Assembly (NCBI GenBank): GCA_964017185.1
Contig: OZ024882.1
Location: 36,814,488-36,878,487 of the forward strand
Source: Rugalucina vietnamica
Lineage: Eukaryota; Mollusca; Bivalvia; Lucinida; Lucinidae
Length of the DNA: 64,000 nt
Direction: 5' to 3'
A program made the position numbers and the translations under genes. The stretch's first letter is position 1. Every line of letters starts with the position of its first letter. Positions 1-12,313 of this stretch are shown in pieces. The notes below the pieces were generated by a model. That model worked only from the letters and a program-made list of their open reading frames with translations, was not told the DNA's origin and searched no databases.

Positions 1-1
1 G

Positions 2-151
2 CACTCCAAAAACCGAGGTGGGAAAAAACCAAACTAACAATCAGGTACTTATACCATGAAACATATCGTAAGCCGAATGAGCAGCTATTTTCCCAATAGG
101 TGGCCACTCAGTTACCTTAACTTAACTAAAAATATGAAAACATACATAAGG
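2..151 (-). repeat. Partial copy of the intron-like block found at 59914-60064
   Basis: About 150 bp matches 59914-60064 in the same orientation with only a few differences, and the copy is cut off by the window start. In the right-hand copy this block is almost all intron of the Academ-like gene, plus the last six exon bases. Here the sequence on the exon side (152 onward) is unrelated to that exon, so this is a displaced or rearranged fragment of a related element. No coding sequence is supported. Confidence 0.75.
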
Positions 152-679
152 CGCCAACAGCACAAAAAATTTTAAACACCAAGACATAAAACAAAAAGAA
201 CCACTACAGAAGTATCGACTTGGAACGATCAGTAACACAAAGTTACTGGCGGGCTTAAACCGGTAGGAAAATACAAACTGATTGCAAGCCATCCCTGAGG
301 ATTGGAAAAATAAGAGCATTAAATGGATGTACGGGGAGACTTTTTAGGGCCGCCACACGGCACAACCACAAGAACTCTGATATAAAAAGGAAAATCTTGT
401 AACTACAAAAATATTCACCACAAAGTTTTGAGATTTATTCCGTATGAGACTAGCCTGTTGGTCCACATTTTGAGCCACCAACCACTAGGTTTAGGGTAAA
501 GGTCTGGTCATGGGGACAATTCGACACAAGCAATTTTCGATTTTTAAAGTTGTATGAATTTTAACTGCGTAAACTTGGTTTTTAACTTTTATGTTTTCTG
601 CAAATTTGTGAAGGGTGATCAACAGTAATTTAAGACAATGTTTGATCTGTGTGTCAAATGTGAAAGCAGGAATTCCTTA
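152..679. other. Unassigned non-coding flank
   Basis: No gene is supported. The only recognisable element is 326-366, a 41-bp segment whose reverse complement recurs at 55891-55931, so it belongs to a dispersed repeat. A 65-codon open frame on the - strand at 122-319 has no recognisable features. Confidence 0.5.
326..366 (-). repeat. Dispersed repeat fragment, inverted match to 55891-55931
   Basis: These 41 bp read as the reverse complement of 55891-55931 without visible mismatch. The two copies are about 55 kb apart in opposite orientation, which fits a dispersed transposon fragment. The family is not recognised. Confidence 0.7.
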
Positions 680-772
680 TCGGTACGACATGTGCGATGA
701 AAACTTACAAAATTCTTGTTAGTTTTCAGCTACTAAGCCGCTCTCACTTTACCACTCGGCTATCTGCCAAGC
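680..772 (-). repeat. tRNA-like segment, possible SINE head
   Basis: On the - strand 752-762 gives TAGCCGAGTGG, a perfect pol III box A of the Leu/Ser tRNA type. A box B-like stretch around 685-690 is weak, and no complete cloverleaf can be drawn. This suits the 5' head of a decayed tRNA-derived SINE rather than a working tRNA gene. The body and the 3' tail of such a SINE are not recognised. Confidence 0.35.
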
Positions 773-1075
773 TAGATGACTTATTCATAAAACATTGATC
801 CGATCTAGCAAGTAATCATGATATGAGCATGCATCTCCTATTTTCATCATATAATGGTAACTTGCTGCCATTTTAAGTGAAACAAACAGTAATTTATGTT
901 TGTTGATTATCGCTTATCGATTACAAAAGTCCTGATTGATAAACTATTATCGATGTTGATTAAATTATCGAATGAAACGAGATACTTAGTTGAGGTGTCA
1001 CATGTGCCTACAGGCGAGTTTTTGTGTATTGTAAAAAGTTGATAATATTGAAACATCACTATTTTTTATATTATC
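773..1075. other. AT-rich spacer, nothing recognised
   Basis: AT-rich sequence with short runs of TTATCGAT-like words near 905-965. No open frame, RNA or repeat is supported. Confidence 0.5.
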
Positions 1076-1530
1076 ACAGAATCATCATATCAAAGTAGTC
1101 ACAACTTGAATGTCCAAGTAAATTCAATAACCCAGGTTACACATAATAACATCATGAGCTGCATTGTTACAGATAAATTAATCATTTCATGCATCTTTTG
1201 TCATTTTTTTATCGAAAAAAAACAAAAAAAAAAAAAACATTTTGCTTATCATATTGTAACAGAATCATCATATCAATGTAGTCACCAAATGTCCAAGTAA
1301 ATTCAGTAACCCAGGTTACATAAAATAACCAAGGTTACACAAAATAACATCATGAGCTGCATTATTTCAGACAAATGACTCAATTTCATGCATTTTTTGT
1401 CTTTTTTTTTATTCGAAATAAAAATTTGCTTATCATATGATCACAGAATCATTATATCAAAGTAGTTACCAAACGTTCAAGTATATTCAATAACCAAGGT
1501 TACACAAAATAACACCATGACCTGCATTTT
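1076..1530 (+). repeat. Tandem repeat, ~180-bp unit, about 2.5 copies
   Basis: Copies begin at about 1076, 1257 and 1443 with 'cacagaatcatcatatcaa'. Each goes on to a 'ccaaggttacacaaaataac' motif, a 'catgagctgcatt' motif and an A/T-rich run. The third copy stops after the 'ccatgacctgcatt' motif. In copy 2 the 'ggttacacaaaataac' motif is itself doubled. The family is not recognised. Confidence 0.8.
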
Positions 1531-1611
1531 GATTTTAGCGATTATTAGTGTTTTATACAAATTTTATCTACATAATATAATAGAAATTGTTTGCATGGTC
1601 GTCCTTGTTGT

Positions 1612-1728
1612 TGGGTCCGAGTCGTCTCAAAATTGAGTCCGAGTTGTCTCAGGCTTGGGTCCGATTCGTCTTTGGTCCGAAAAATACCAAGGGTCCGAGT
1701 TGTCTTGGGTCCGAGTTGTCCGGCTACC
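1612..1728 (+). repeat. 15-bp minisatellite, GGGTCCGAGTTGTCT
   Basis: The motif GGTCCGAGTTGTCT recurs about six times with single-base variants and variable spacers. Short open frames cross it on both strands but carry no other sign of coding. Confidence 0.7.
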
Positions 1729-1913
1729 TTCATAATGATATGGAGTTCATATTTCATGAAATATAACAGTTTTTGTGTTACAGGCCCTCAAACACATTTC
1801 CCTTAACCTTTTTGTTGAGTATGCATGTATATGAATTTAGCAAATTTTGTGAAAATAATTTTCAGATTTGATAATAACATCAGAAACCTTAACGATAACC
1901 GTAATTATATACC
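1729..1913. other. Left flank of the foldback insertion
   Basis: AT-rich sequence that was next to 37360 onward before the foldback inserted. If 37375-37653 is a real exon, this stretch is its immediate upstream intron or 5' region. No promoter motif is clear. Confidence 0.4.
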
Positions 1914-1922
1914 TTTTATCTC
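1914..1922 (+). repeat. Left target-site duplication TTTTATCTC
   Basis: The nine bases TTTTATCTC directly precede the left TIR and recur directly after the right TIR at 37351-37359. A 10-bp reading (TTTTATCTCA) is possible if the TIR starts at G1924, but it leaves one unpaired T at 37350. Nine bases is the length typical of Mutator-like and Drosophila Foldback elements. Confidence 0.88.
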
Positions 1923-2193
1923 AGGTGGGTGAAGTTAGCCGAAACAGCCGAAGCAGCAGAATCTGCTGGCAGAAGTAGCCGAAACAGCCGAATCAGCTGT
2001 TACTGCTAGCAGAACCAGCCGAAACTGCCAACATGAAATTTAAGTTCCACAGACGAGATATAACGGGGGGTGAAGCCCACCAAATTATCTACTCAGCCCA
2101 AGAAAAATATTACGAAAATGACCGAAAATACACACTTCCATATAAAAAAGCAAAGTGCGGGTACCTTCTTCGGCTATGAACCTGTCATCGCTG
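1923..2193 (+). repeat. Left terminal inverted repeat of the foldback
   Basis: Matches the reverse complement of 37080-37350 over 271 bp with about three differences: AAATTT/AAAATT near 2040, a G/T near 2068 and a T/C near 2192. The outer ~115 bp repeat the word GCCGAAACAGCCGA and contain short palindromes such as CAGCAGAATCTGCTG. The inner part (about 2100-2193) is a shortened, diverged version of the 363-bp unit, so the TIR grades into the array. Confidence 0.9.
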
Positions 2194-5100
2194 AGCGCGG
2201 ACTTTCGGGAGCTAGCGACTTAATTGGTTTTACAGTAGAATGGTGGCACTCTCAGGCCACATACGCCGCTATGTCAGGAAAACTCTGGTTTCCAAGAAAG
2301 AGGGGTACAAAAATGACCAAAAATACGCACTTCCGTATAGAAAAGGCATGTCGCGGGTACCCTCTTCGGCTGGGTACTTTTTCGACTTTCGGGAGTTGGA
2401 GACCCAGTGGGTTTTGTAGTCCATACAAGTGCCTTCACGGCCCATAGGTCGGCTATTCCGGCAAAACTCTGGTTTCTCGGAAATTTTAACTCGAACATTG
2501 GGCACTATAACATGTGCCGGTAGGGTTTGGGGTAATTTGCAGGCCTGTCATCGCCGAGCGCGGACTTTCGGGAGCTAGCCACCTAGTGCGTCTTACAGTA
2601 GAAGGGTGGCACTCTCAGACCACATGCACCGCTATGCCGGGAAAACTCTGGTTTCCGAGAAATAGGGGGACAAATATGCCCGAAAATGCACATTTCCGTA
2701 TAGAAAAGGCATGCCGCGGGTACCCTCTTCGGCTGGGTACTTTTTCGACTTTCGGGAGTTGGAGACCCAGTGGGTTTTGTAGTCCATACAAGTGCCTTCA
2801 CGGCCCATAGCTCGGCTATTCCGGGAAAACTCTGGTTTCTCGGAAATTTTAACTCGAACATTGGGCACTATGACATGTGCCGGTAGGGGGTGGGGTAATT
2901 TGCAGGCCTGTCATCGCCGAGCGCGGACTTTCGGGAGCTAGCCACCTAGTGCATCTTACAGTAGAAGGGTGGCACTCTCAGACCACATGCACCGCTATGC
3001 CGGGAAAACTCTGGTTTCCGAGAAATAGGGGGACAAATATGCTCGAAAATGCACATTTCCGTATAGAAAAGGCATGCCGCTGGTACCCTCTTCGGCTGGG
3101 TACTTTTTCGACTTTCGGGAGTTGGAGACCCAGTGGGTTTTGTAGTCCATACAAGTGCCTTCACGGCCCATAGGTCGGCTATTCCGGGAAAACTCTGGTT
3201 TCTCGGAAATTTTAACTCGAACATTGGGCACTATGACATGTGCCGGTAGGGGGTGGGGTAATTTGCAGGCCTGTCATCGCCGAGCGCGGACTTTCGGGAG
3301 CTAGCCACCTAGTGGGTCTTACAGTAGAAGGGTGGCACTCTCAGACCACATGCACCGCTATGCCGGGAAAACTCTGGTTTCCCAGAAATAGGGGGACAAA
3401 TATGCCCGAAAATGCACATTTCCGTATAGAAAAGGCATACCGCGGGTACCCTCTTCGGCTGGGTACTTTTTCGACTTTCGGGAGTTGGAGACCCAGTGGG
3501 TTTTGTAGTCCATACAAGTGCCTTCACGGCCCATAGCTCGGCTATTCCGGGAAAACTCTGGTTTCTCGGAAATTTTAACTCGAACATTGGGCACTATGAC
3601 ATGTGTCGGTAGTGGGTGGGGTAATTTACAGGCCTGTCATCGCCGAGCGCGGACTTTCGGGAGCTAGCCACCTAGTGCGTCTTACAGTAGAAGGGTGGCA
3701 CTCTCAGACCACATGCACCGCTATGCCGGGAAAACTCTGGTTTCCGAGAAATAGGGGGACAAATATGCTCGAAAATGCACATTTCCGTATAGAAAAGGCA
3801 TGGCGCTGGTACCCTCTTCGGCTTGGTACTTTTTCGACTTTCGGGAGTTGGAGACCCAGTGGGTTTTGTAGTCCATACAAGTGCCTTCACGACCCATAGC
3901 TCGGCTATTCCGGGAAAACTCTGGTTTCTCGGAAATTTTAACTCGAACATTGGGCACTATGACATGTGCCGGTAGGGGGTGGGGTAATTTGCAGGCCTGT
4001 CATCGCCGAGAGCGGACTTTCGGGAGCTAGCCACCTAGTGGGTCTTACAGTAGGAGGGTGGCATCCCAGACCACATGCACCGCTATGCCGGGAAAACTCT
4101 GGTTTCCGAGAAATAGGGGGACAAATATGCCCGAAAATGCACATTTCCGTATAGAAAAGGCATACCGCGGGTACCCTCTTCGGCTGGGTACTTTTTCGAC
4201 TTTCGGGAGTTGGAGACCCAGTGGGTTTTGTAGTCCATACAAGTGCCTTCACGGCCCATAGCTCGGCTATTCCGGGAAAACTCTGGTTTCTCGGAAATAT
4301 TAACTCGAACATTGGGCACTATGACATGTGCCGGTAGGGGGTGGGGTAATTTGCAGGCCTGTCATCGCCGAGCGCGGACTTTCGGGAGCTAGCCACCTAG
4401 TGCGTCTTACAGTAGAAGGGTGGCACTCTCAGACCACATGCACCGCTATGCCGGGAAATCTCTGGTTTCCGAGAAATAGGGGGACAAATATGCCCGAAAA
4501 TGCACATTTCCGTATAGAAAAGGCATGCCGCGGGTACCCTCTTCGGCTGGGTACTTTTTCGACTTTCGGGAGTTGGAGACCCAGTGGGTTTTGTAGTCCA
4601 TACAAGTGCCTTCACGGTCCATAGATCGGCTATTCCGGGAAAACTCTGGTTTCTCGAAAATTTTAACTCGAACATTTGGCACTATGACATGTGCCGGTAG
4701 GGGGTGGGGTAATTTGCAGGCATGTCATCGCCGAGCGCGAACTTTCGGGAGCTAGCCACCTAGTGCGTCTTACAGTAGAAGGGTGGCACTCTCAGACCAC
4801 ATGCACCGCTATGCCGGGAAAACTCTGGTTTCCGAGAAATAGGGGGACAAATATGCCCGAAAATGCACATTTCCGTATAGAAAAGGCATGCCGCGGGTAC
4901 CCTCTTCGGCTGGGTACTTTTTCGACTTTCGGGAGTTGGAGACCCAGTGGGTTTTGTAGTCCATACAAGTGCCTTCACGGCCCATAGCTCGGCTATTCCG
5001 GGAAAACTCTGTTTTCTCGGAAATTTTAACTCGAACATTTGGGCACTATAACATGTGCCGGTAGGGTGTGGGGTAATTTGCAGGCCTGTGATCGCCGAGC

Positions 5101-6143
5101 GCGGACTTTCGGGAGCTAGCCACTTAGTGGGTCTTACAGTAGAAGGGTGGCACTTTCAGACCACATGCACCGCTATGCCGGGAAAACTCTGGTTTCCGAG
5201 AAATAGGGGGACAAATATGCCCGAAAATGCACATTTCCGTATAGAAAAGGCATGCCGCGGGTACCCTCTTCGGCTGGGTACTTTTTCGACTTTCGGGAGT
5301 TGGAGACCCAGTGGGTTTTGTAGTCCATACAAGTGCCTTCACGGCCCATAGGTCGGCTATTCCGGGAAAACTCTGGTTTCTCGGAAATTTTAACTCGAAC
5401 ATTGGGCACTATGACATGTGCCGGTAGGGGGTGGGGTAATTTGCAGGCCTGTCATCGCCGAGCGCGGACTTTCGGGAGCTAGCCACCTAGTGGGTCTTAC
5501 AGTAGAAGGGAGGCACTCTCAGACCACATGCACCGCTATGCCGGGAAAACTCTGGTTTCCGAGAAATAGGGGGACAAATATGCCCGAAAATGCACATTTC
5601 CGTATAGAAAAGGCATGCCGCGGGTACCCTCTTCGGCTGGGTACTTTTTCGACTTTCGGGAGTTGGAGACCCAGTGGGTTTTGTAGTCCATACAAGTGCC
5701 TTCACGGCCCATAGCTCGGCTATTCCGGGAAAACTCTGGTTTCTCGGAAATTTTAACTCGAACATTGGGCACTATGACATGTGCGGGTAGGGGGTGGGGT
5801 AATTTGCAGGCCTGTCATCGCCGAGCGCGGACTTTCGGGAGCTAGCCACCTAGTGGGTCTTACAGTAGAAGGGTGGCACTCTCAGACCACATGCACCGCT
5901 ATGCCGGGAAAACTCTGGTTTCCGAGGAATAGGGGGACAAATATGCCCGATAATGCACATTTCCGTATAGAAAAGGCATGCCGCGGGTACCCTCTTCGGC
6001 TGGGTACTTTTTCGACTTTCGGGAGTTGGAGACCCAGTGGGTTTTGTAGTCCATACAAGTGCCTTCACGGCCCATAGGTCGGCTATTCCGGGTAAACTCT
6101 GGTTTCTCGGAAATTTTAACTCGAACATTGGGCACTATGACAT

Positions 6144-6869
6144 GTGCCGGTAGGGGGTGGGGTAATTTGCAGGCCTGTCATCGCCGAGCGCGGACTTTCG
6201 GGAGCTAGCCACCTAGTGGGTCTTACAGTAGAAGGGTGGCACTCTCAGACCACATGCACCGCTATGCCGGGAAAACTCTGGTTTCCGAGAAATAGGGGGA
6301 CAAATATGCCCGAAAATGCACATTTCCGTATAGAAAAAGCATGCCGCGGGTACCCTCTTCGGCTGGGTACTTTTTCGACTTTCGGGAGTTGGAGACCCAG
6401 TGGGTTTTGTAGTCCATACAAGTGCCTTCACGGCCCATAGCTCGGCTATTCCGGGAAAACACTGGTTTCTCGGAAATTTTAACTCGAACATTGGGCACTA
6501 TGACATGTGCCGGTAGGGGGTGGGGTAATTTGCAGGCCTGTCATCGCCGAGCGCGGACTTTCGGGAGCTAGCCACCTAGTGGGTCTTACAGTAGAAGGGT
6601 GGCACTCTCAGACCACATGCACCGCTATGCCGGGAAAACTCTGGTTTCCGAGAAATAGGGGGACAAATATGCCCGAAAATGCACATTTCCGTATAGAAAA
6701 AGCATGCCGCGGGTACCCTCTTCGGCTGGGTACTTTTTCGACTTTCGGGAGTTGGAGACCCAGTGGGTTTTGTAGTCCATACAAGTGCCTTCACGGCCCA
6801 TAGCTCGGCTATTCCGGGAAAACACTGGTTTCTCGGAAATTTTAACTCGAACATTGGGCACTATGACAT
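6144..6869 (+). repeat. Tandem pair of matching units inside the left arm
   Basis: The units at 6144 and 6507 share rare changes not seen in their neighbours (GAAAAAGCATG in place of GAAAAGGCATG, and AAAACACTGG in place of AAAACTCTGG). This marks a recent one-unit duplication. Confidence 0.8.
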
Positions 6870-8321
6870 GTGCCGGTAGGGGGTGGGGTAATTTGCAGGC
6901 CTGTCATCGCCGAGCGCGGACTTTCGGGAGCTAGCCACCTAGTGGGTCTTACAGTAGAAGGGTGGCACTCTCAGACCACATGCACCGCTATGCCGGGAAA
7001 ACTCTGGTTTCCGAGAAAAAGGGGGACAAATATGCCCGAAAATGCACATTTCCGTATAGAAAAGGCATGCCGCGGGTACCCTCTTCGGCTGGGTACTTTT
7101 TCGACTTTCGGGAGTTGGAGACCCAGTGGGTTTTGTAGTCCATACAAGTGCCTTCACGGCCCATAGCTCGGCTATTCCGGGAAAACTCTGGTTTCTCGGA
7201 AATTTTAACTCGAACATTGGGCACTATGACATGTGCCGGTAGGGGGTGGGGTAATTTGCAGGCCTGTCATCGCCGAGCGCGGACTTTCGGGAGCTAGCCA
7301 CCTAGTGCGTCTTACAGTAGAAGGGTGGCACTCTCAGACCACATGCACCGCTATGCCGGGAAAACTCTGGTTTCCGAGAAATAGGGGTACAAATATACCC
7401 GAAAATGCACATTTCCGTATAGAAAAGGCATGCCGCGGGTACCCTCTTCGGCTGGGTACTTTTTCGACTTTCGGGAGTTGGAGACCCAGTGGGTTTTGTA
7501 GTCCATACAAGTGCCTTCACGGCCCATAGCTCGGCTATTCCGGGAAAACTCTGGTTTCTCGGAAATTTTAACTCGAACATTGGGCACTATGACATGTGCC
7601 GGTAGGGGGTGGGGTAATTTGCAGGCCTGTCATCGCCGAGCGCGGACTTTCGGGAGCTAGCCACCTAGTGCGTCTTACAGTAGAAGGGTGGCACTCTCAG
7701 ACCACATGCACCGCTATGCCGGGAAAACTCTGGTTTCCGAGAAATAGGGGGACAAATATGCCCGAAAATGCACATTTCCGTATAGAAAAGGCATGCCGCG
7801 GGTACCCTCTTCGGCTGGGTACTTTTTCGACTTTCGGGAGTTGGAGACCCAGTGGGTTTTGTAGTCCATACAAGTGCCTTCACGGCCCATAGCTCGGCTA
7901 TTCCGGGAAAACTCTGGTTTCTCGGAAATTTTAACTCGAACATTGGGCACTATGACATGTGCCGGTAGGGGGTGGGGTAATTTGCAGGCCTGTCATCGCC
8001 GAGCGCGGACTTTCGGGAGCTAGCCACCTAGTGCGTCTTACAGTAGAAGGGTGGCACTCTCAGACCACATGCACCGCTATGCCGGGAAAACTCTGGTTTC
8101 CGAGAAATAGGGGTACAAATATGCCCGAAAATGCACATTTCCGTATAGAAAAGGCATGCCGCTGGTACCCTCTTCGGCTGGGTACTTTTTCGACTTTCGG
8201 GAGTTGGAGACCCAGTGGGTTTTGTAGTCCATACAAGTGCCTTCACGGCCCATAGCTCGGCTATTCCGGGAAAACTCTGGTTTCTCGGAAATTTTAACTC
8301 GAACATTGGGCACTATGACAT

Positions 8322-9773
8322 GTGCCGGTAGGGGGTGGGGTAATTTGCAGGCCTGTCATTGCCGAGCGCGGACTTTCGGGAGCTAGCCACCTAGTGCGTC
8401 TTACAGTAGAAGGGTGGCACTCTCAGACCACATGCACCGCTATGCCGGGAAAACTCTGGTTTCCGAGAAATAGGGGGACAAATATGCCCGAAAATGCACA
8501 TTTCCATATAGAAAAGGCATGCCGCGGGTACCCTCTTCGGCTGGGTACTTTTTCGACTTTCGGGAGTTGGAGACCCAGTGGGTTTTGTAGTCCATACAAG
8601 TGCCTTCACGGCCCATAGCTCGGCTATTCCGGGAAAACTCTGGTTTCTCGGGAATTTTAACTCGAACATTGGGCACTATGACATGTGCCGGTAGGGGGTG
8701 GGGTAATTTGCAGGCCTGTCATCGCCGAGCGCGGACTTTCGGGAGCTAGCCACCTAGTGCGTCTTACAGTAGAAGGGTGGCACTCTCAGACCACAAGCAC
8801 CGCTATGCCGGGAAAACTCTGGTTTCCGAGAAATAGGGGGACAAATATGCCCGAAAATGCACATTTCCGTATAGAAAAGGCATGCCGCGGGTACCCTCTT
8901 CGGCTGGGTACTTTTTCGACTTTCGGGAGTTGGAGACCCAGTGGGTTTTGTAGTCCATACAAGTGCCTTCACGGCCCATAGCTCGGCTATTCCGGGAAAA
9001 CTCTGGTTTCTCGGAAATTTTAACTCGAACATTGGGCACTATGACATGTGCCGGTAGGGGGTGGGGTAATTTGCAGGCCTGTCATTGCCGAGCGCGGACT
9101 TTCGGGAGCTAGCCACCTAGTGCGTCTTACAGTAGAAGGGTGGCACTCTCAGACCACATGCACCGCTATGCCGGGAAAACTCTGGTTTCCGAGAAATAGG
9201 GGGACAAATATGCCCGAAAATGCACATTTCCATATAGAAAAGGCATGCCGCGGGTACCCTCTTCGGCTGGGTACTTTTTCGACTTTCGGGAGTTGGAGAC
9301 CCAGTGGGTTTTGTAGTCCATACAAGTGCCTTCACGGCCCATAGCTCGGCTATTCCGGGAAAACTCTGGTTTCTCGGAAATTTTAACTCGAACATTGGGC
9401 ACTATGACATGTGCCGGTAGGGGGTGGGGTAATTTGCAGGCCTGTCATCGCCGAGCGCGGACTTTCGGGAGCTAGCCACCTAGTGCGTCTTACAGTAAAA
9501 GGGTGGCACTCTCAGACCACAAGCACCGCTATGCCGGGAAAACTCTGGTTTCCGAGAAATAGGGGGACAAATATGCCCGAAAATGCACATTTCCGTATAG
9601 AAAAGGCATGCCGCGGGTACCCTCTTCGGCTGGGTACTTTTTCGACTTTCGGGAGTTGGAGACCCAGTGGGTTTTGTAGTCCATACAAGTGCCTTCACGG
9701 CCCATAGCTCGGCTATTCCGGGAAAACTCTGGTTTCTCGGAAATTTTAACTCGAACATTGGGCACTATGACAT
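8322..9773 (+). repeat. Two-unit block repeated in tandem
   Basis: Units 8322 and 9048 share TTTCCATATAG and TGTCATTGCCG. Units 8685 and 9411 share CCACAAGCACC. The order A-B-A-B shows duplication of a 726-bp dimer. Confidence 0.8.
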
Positions 9774-12313
9774 GTGCCGGTAGGGGGTGGGGTAATTTGC
9801 AGGCCTGTCATCGCCGAGCGCGGACTTTCGGGAGCTAGCCACCTAGTGCGTCTTACAGTAGAAGGGTGGCACTCTCAGACCACATGCACCGCTATGCCGG
9901 GAAAACTCTGGCTTCCGAGAAATAGGGGGACAAATATGCCCGAAAATGCACATTTCCGTATAGAAAAGGCATGCCGCGGGTACCCTCTTCGGCTGGGTAC
10001 TTTATCGACTTTCGGGAGTTGGAGACCCAGTGGGTTTTGTAGTCCATACAAGTGCCTTCACGGCCCATAGCTCGGCTATTCCGGGAAAACTCTGGTTTCT
10101 CGGAAATTTTAACTCGAACATTGGGCACTATGACATGTGCCGGTAGGGGGTGGGGTAATTTGCAGGCCTGTCATCGCCGAGCGCGGACTTTCGGGAGCTA
10201 GCCACCTAGTGCGTCTTACAGAAGAAGGGTGGCACTCTCAGACCACATGCACCGCTATGCCGGGAAAACTCTGGTTTCCGAGAAATAGGGGGACAAATAT
10301 GCCCGAAAATGCACATTTCCGTATAGAAAAGGCATGCCGCGGGTACCCTCTTCGGCTGGGTACTTTTTCGACTTTCGGGAGTTGGAGACCCAGTGGGTTT
10401 TGTAGTCCATACAAGTGCCTTCACGGCCCATAGCTCGGCTATTCCGGGAAAACTCTGGTTTCTCGGAAATTTTACTCGAACATTGGGCACTATGACATGT
10501 GCCGGTAGGGGGTGGGGTAATTTTCAGGCCTGTCATCGCCGAGCGCGGACTTTCGGGAGCTAGCCACCTAGTGCGTCTTACAGTAGAAGGGTGGCACTCT
10601 CAGACCACATGCACCGCTATGCCGGGAAAACTCTGGTTTCCGAGAAATAGGGGGACAAATATGCCCGAAAATGCACATTTCCGTATAGAAAAGGCATGCC
10701 GCGGGTACCCTCTTCGGCTGGGTACTTTTTCGACTTTCGGGAGTTGGAGACCCAGTGGGTTTTGTAGTCCATACAAGTGCCTTCACGGCCCATAGCTCGG
10801 CTATTCCGGGAAAACTCTGGTTTCTCGGAAATTTTAACTCGAACATTGGGCACTATGACATGTGCCGGTAGGGGGTGGGGTAATTTGCAGGCCTGTCATC
10901 GCCGAGCGCGGACTTTCGGGAGCTAGCCACCTAGTGCGTCTTACAGTAGAAGGGTGGCACTCTCAGACCACATGCACCGCTATGCCGGGAAAACTTTGGT
11001 TTCCGAGAAAAAGGGGGACAAATATGCCCGAAAATGCACATTTCCGTATAGAAAAGGCATGCCGCGGGTACCCTCTTCGGCTGGGTACTTTTTCGACTTT
11101 CGGGAGTTGGAGACCCAGTGGGTTTTGTAGTCCATACAAGTGCCTTCACGGCCCATAGCTCGGCTATTCCGGGAAAACTCTGGTTTCTCGGAAATTTTAA
11201 CTCGAACATTGGGCACTATGACATGTGCCGGTAGGGGGTGGGGTAATTTGCAGGCCTGTCATCGCCGAGTGCGGACTTTCGGGAGCTAGCCACCTAGTGC
11301 GTCTTACAGTAGAAGGGTGGCACTCTTAGACCACATGCACCGCTATGCCGGGAAAACTCTGGTTTCCGAGAAATAGGGGGACGAATATGCCCGAAAATGC
11401 ACATTTCCGTATAGAAAAGGCATGCCGCGGGTACCCTCTTCGGCTGGGTACTTTTTCGACTTTCGGGAGTTGGAGACCCAGTGGGTTTTGTAGTCCATAC
11501 AAGTGCCTTCACGGCCCATAGCTCGGCTATTCCGGGAAAACTCTGGTTTCTCGGAAATTTTAACTCGAACATTGGGCACTATGACATGTGCCGGTAGGGG
11601 GTGGGGTAATTTGCAGGCCTGTCATCGCCGAGCGCGGACTTTCGGGAGCTAGCCACCTAGTGCGTCTTACAGTAGAAAGGTGGCACTCTCAGACCACATG
11701 CACCGCTATGCCGGGAAAACTCTGGTTTCCGAGAAATAGGGGGACAAATATGCCCGAAAATGCACATTTCCGTATAGAAAAGGCATGCCGCGGGTACCCT
11801 CTTCGGCTGGGTACTTTTTCGGCTTTCGGGAGTTGGAGACCCAGTGGGTTTTGTAGTCCATACAAGTGCCTTCACGGCCCATAGCTCGGCTATTCCGGGA
11901 AAACTCTGGTTTCTCGGAAATTTTAACTCGAACATTGGGCACTATGACATGTGCCGGTAGGGGGTGGGGTAATTTGCAGGCCTGTCATCGCCGAGCGCGG
12001 ACTTTCGGGAGCTAGCCACCTAGTGCGTCTTACAGTAGAAGGGTGGCACTCTCAGACCACATGCACCGCTATGCCGGGAAAACTCTGGTTTCCGAGAAAT
12101 AGGGGTACAAATATGCCCGAAAATGCACATTTCCGTATAGAAAAGGCATGCCGCTGGTACCCTCTTCGGCTGGGTACTTTTTCGACTTTCGGGAGTTGGA
12201 GACCCAGTGGGTTTTGTAGTCCATACAAGTGCCTTCACGGCCCATAGCTCGGCTATTCCGGGAAAACTCTGGTTTCTCGGAAATTTTAACTCGAACATTG
12301 GGCACTATGACAT

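Noticed and set aside
680..772. Functional tRNA gene
   Set aside because: Good box A only; box B and cloverleaf are not convincing.
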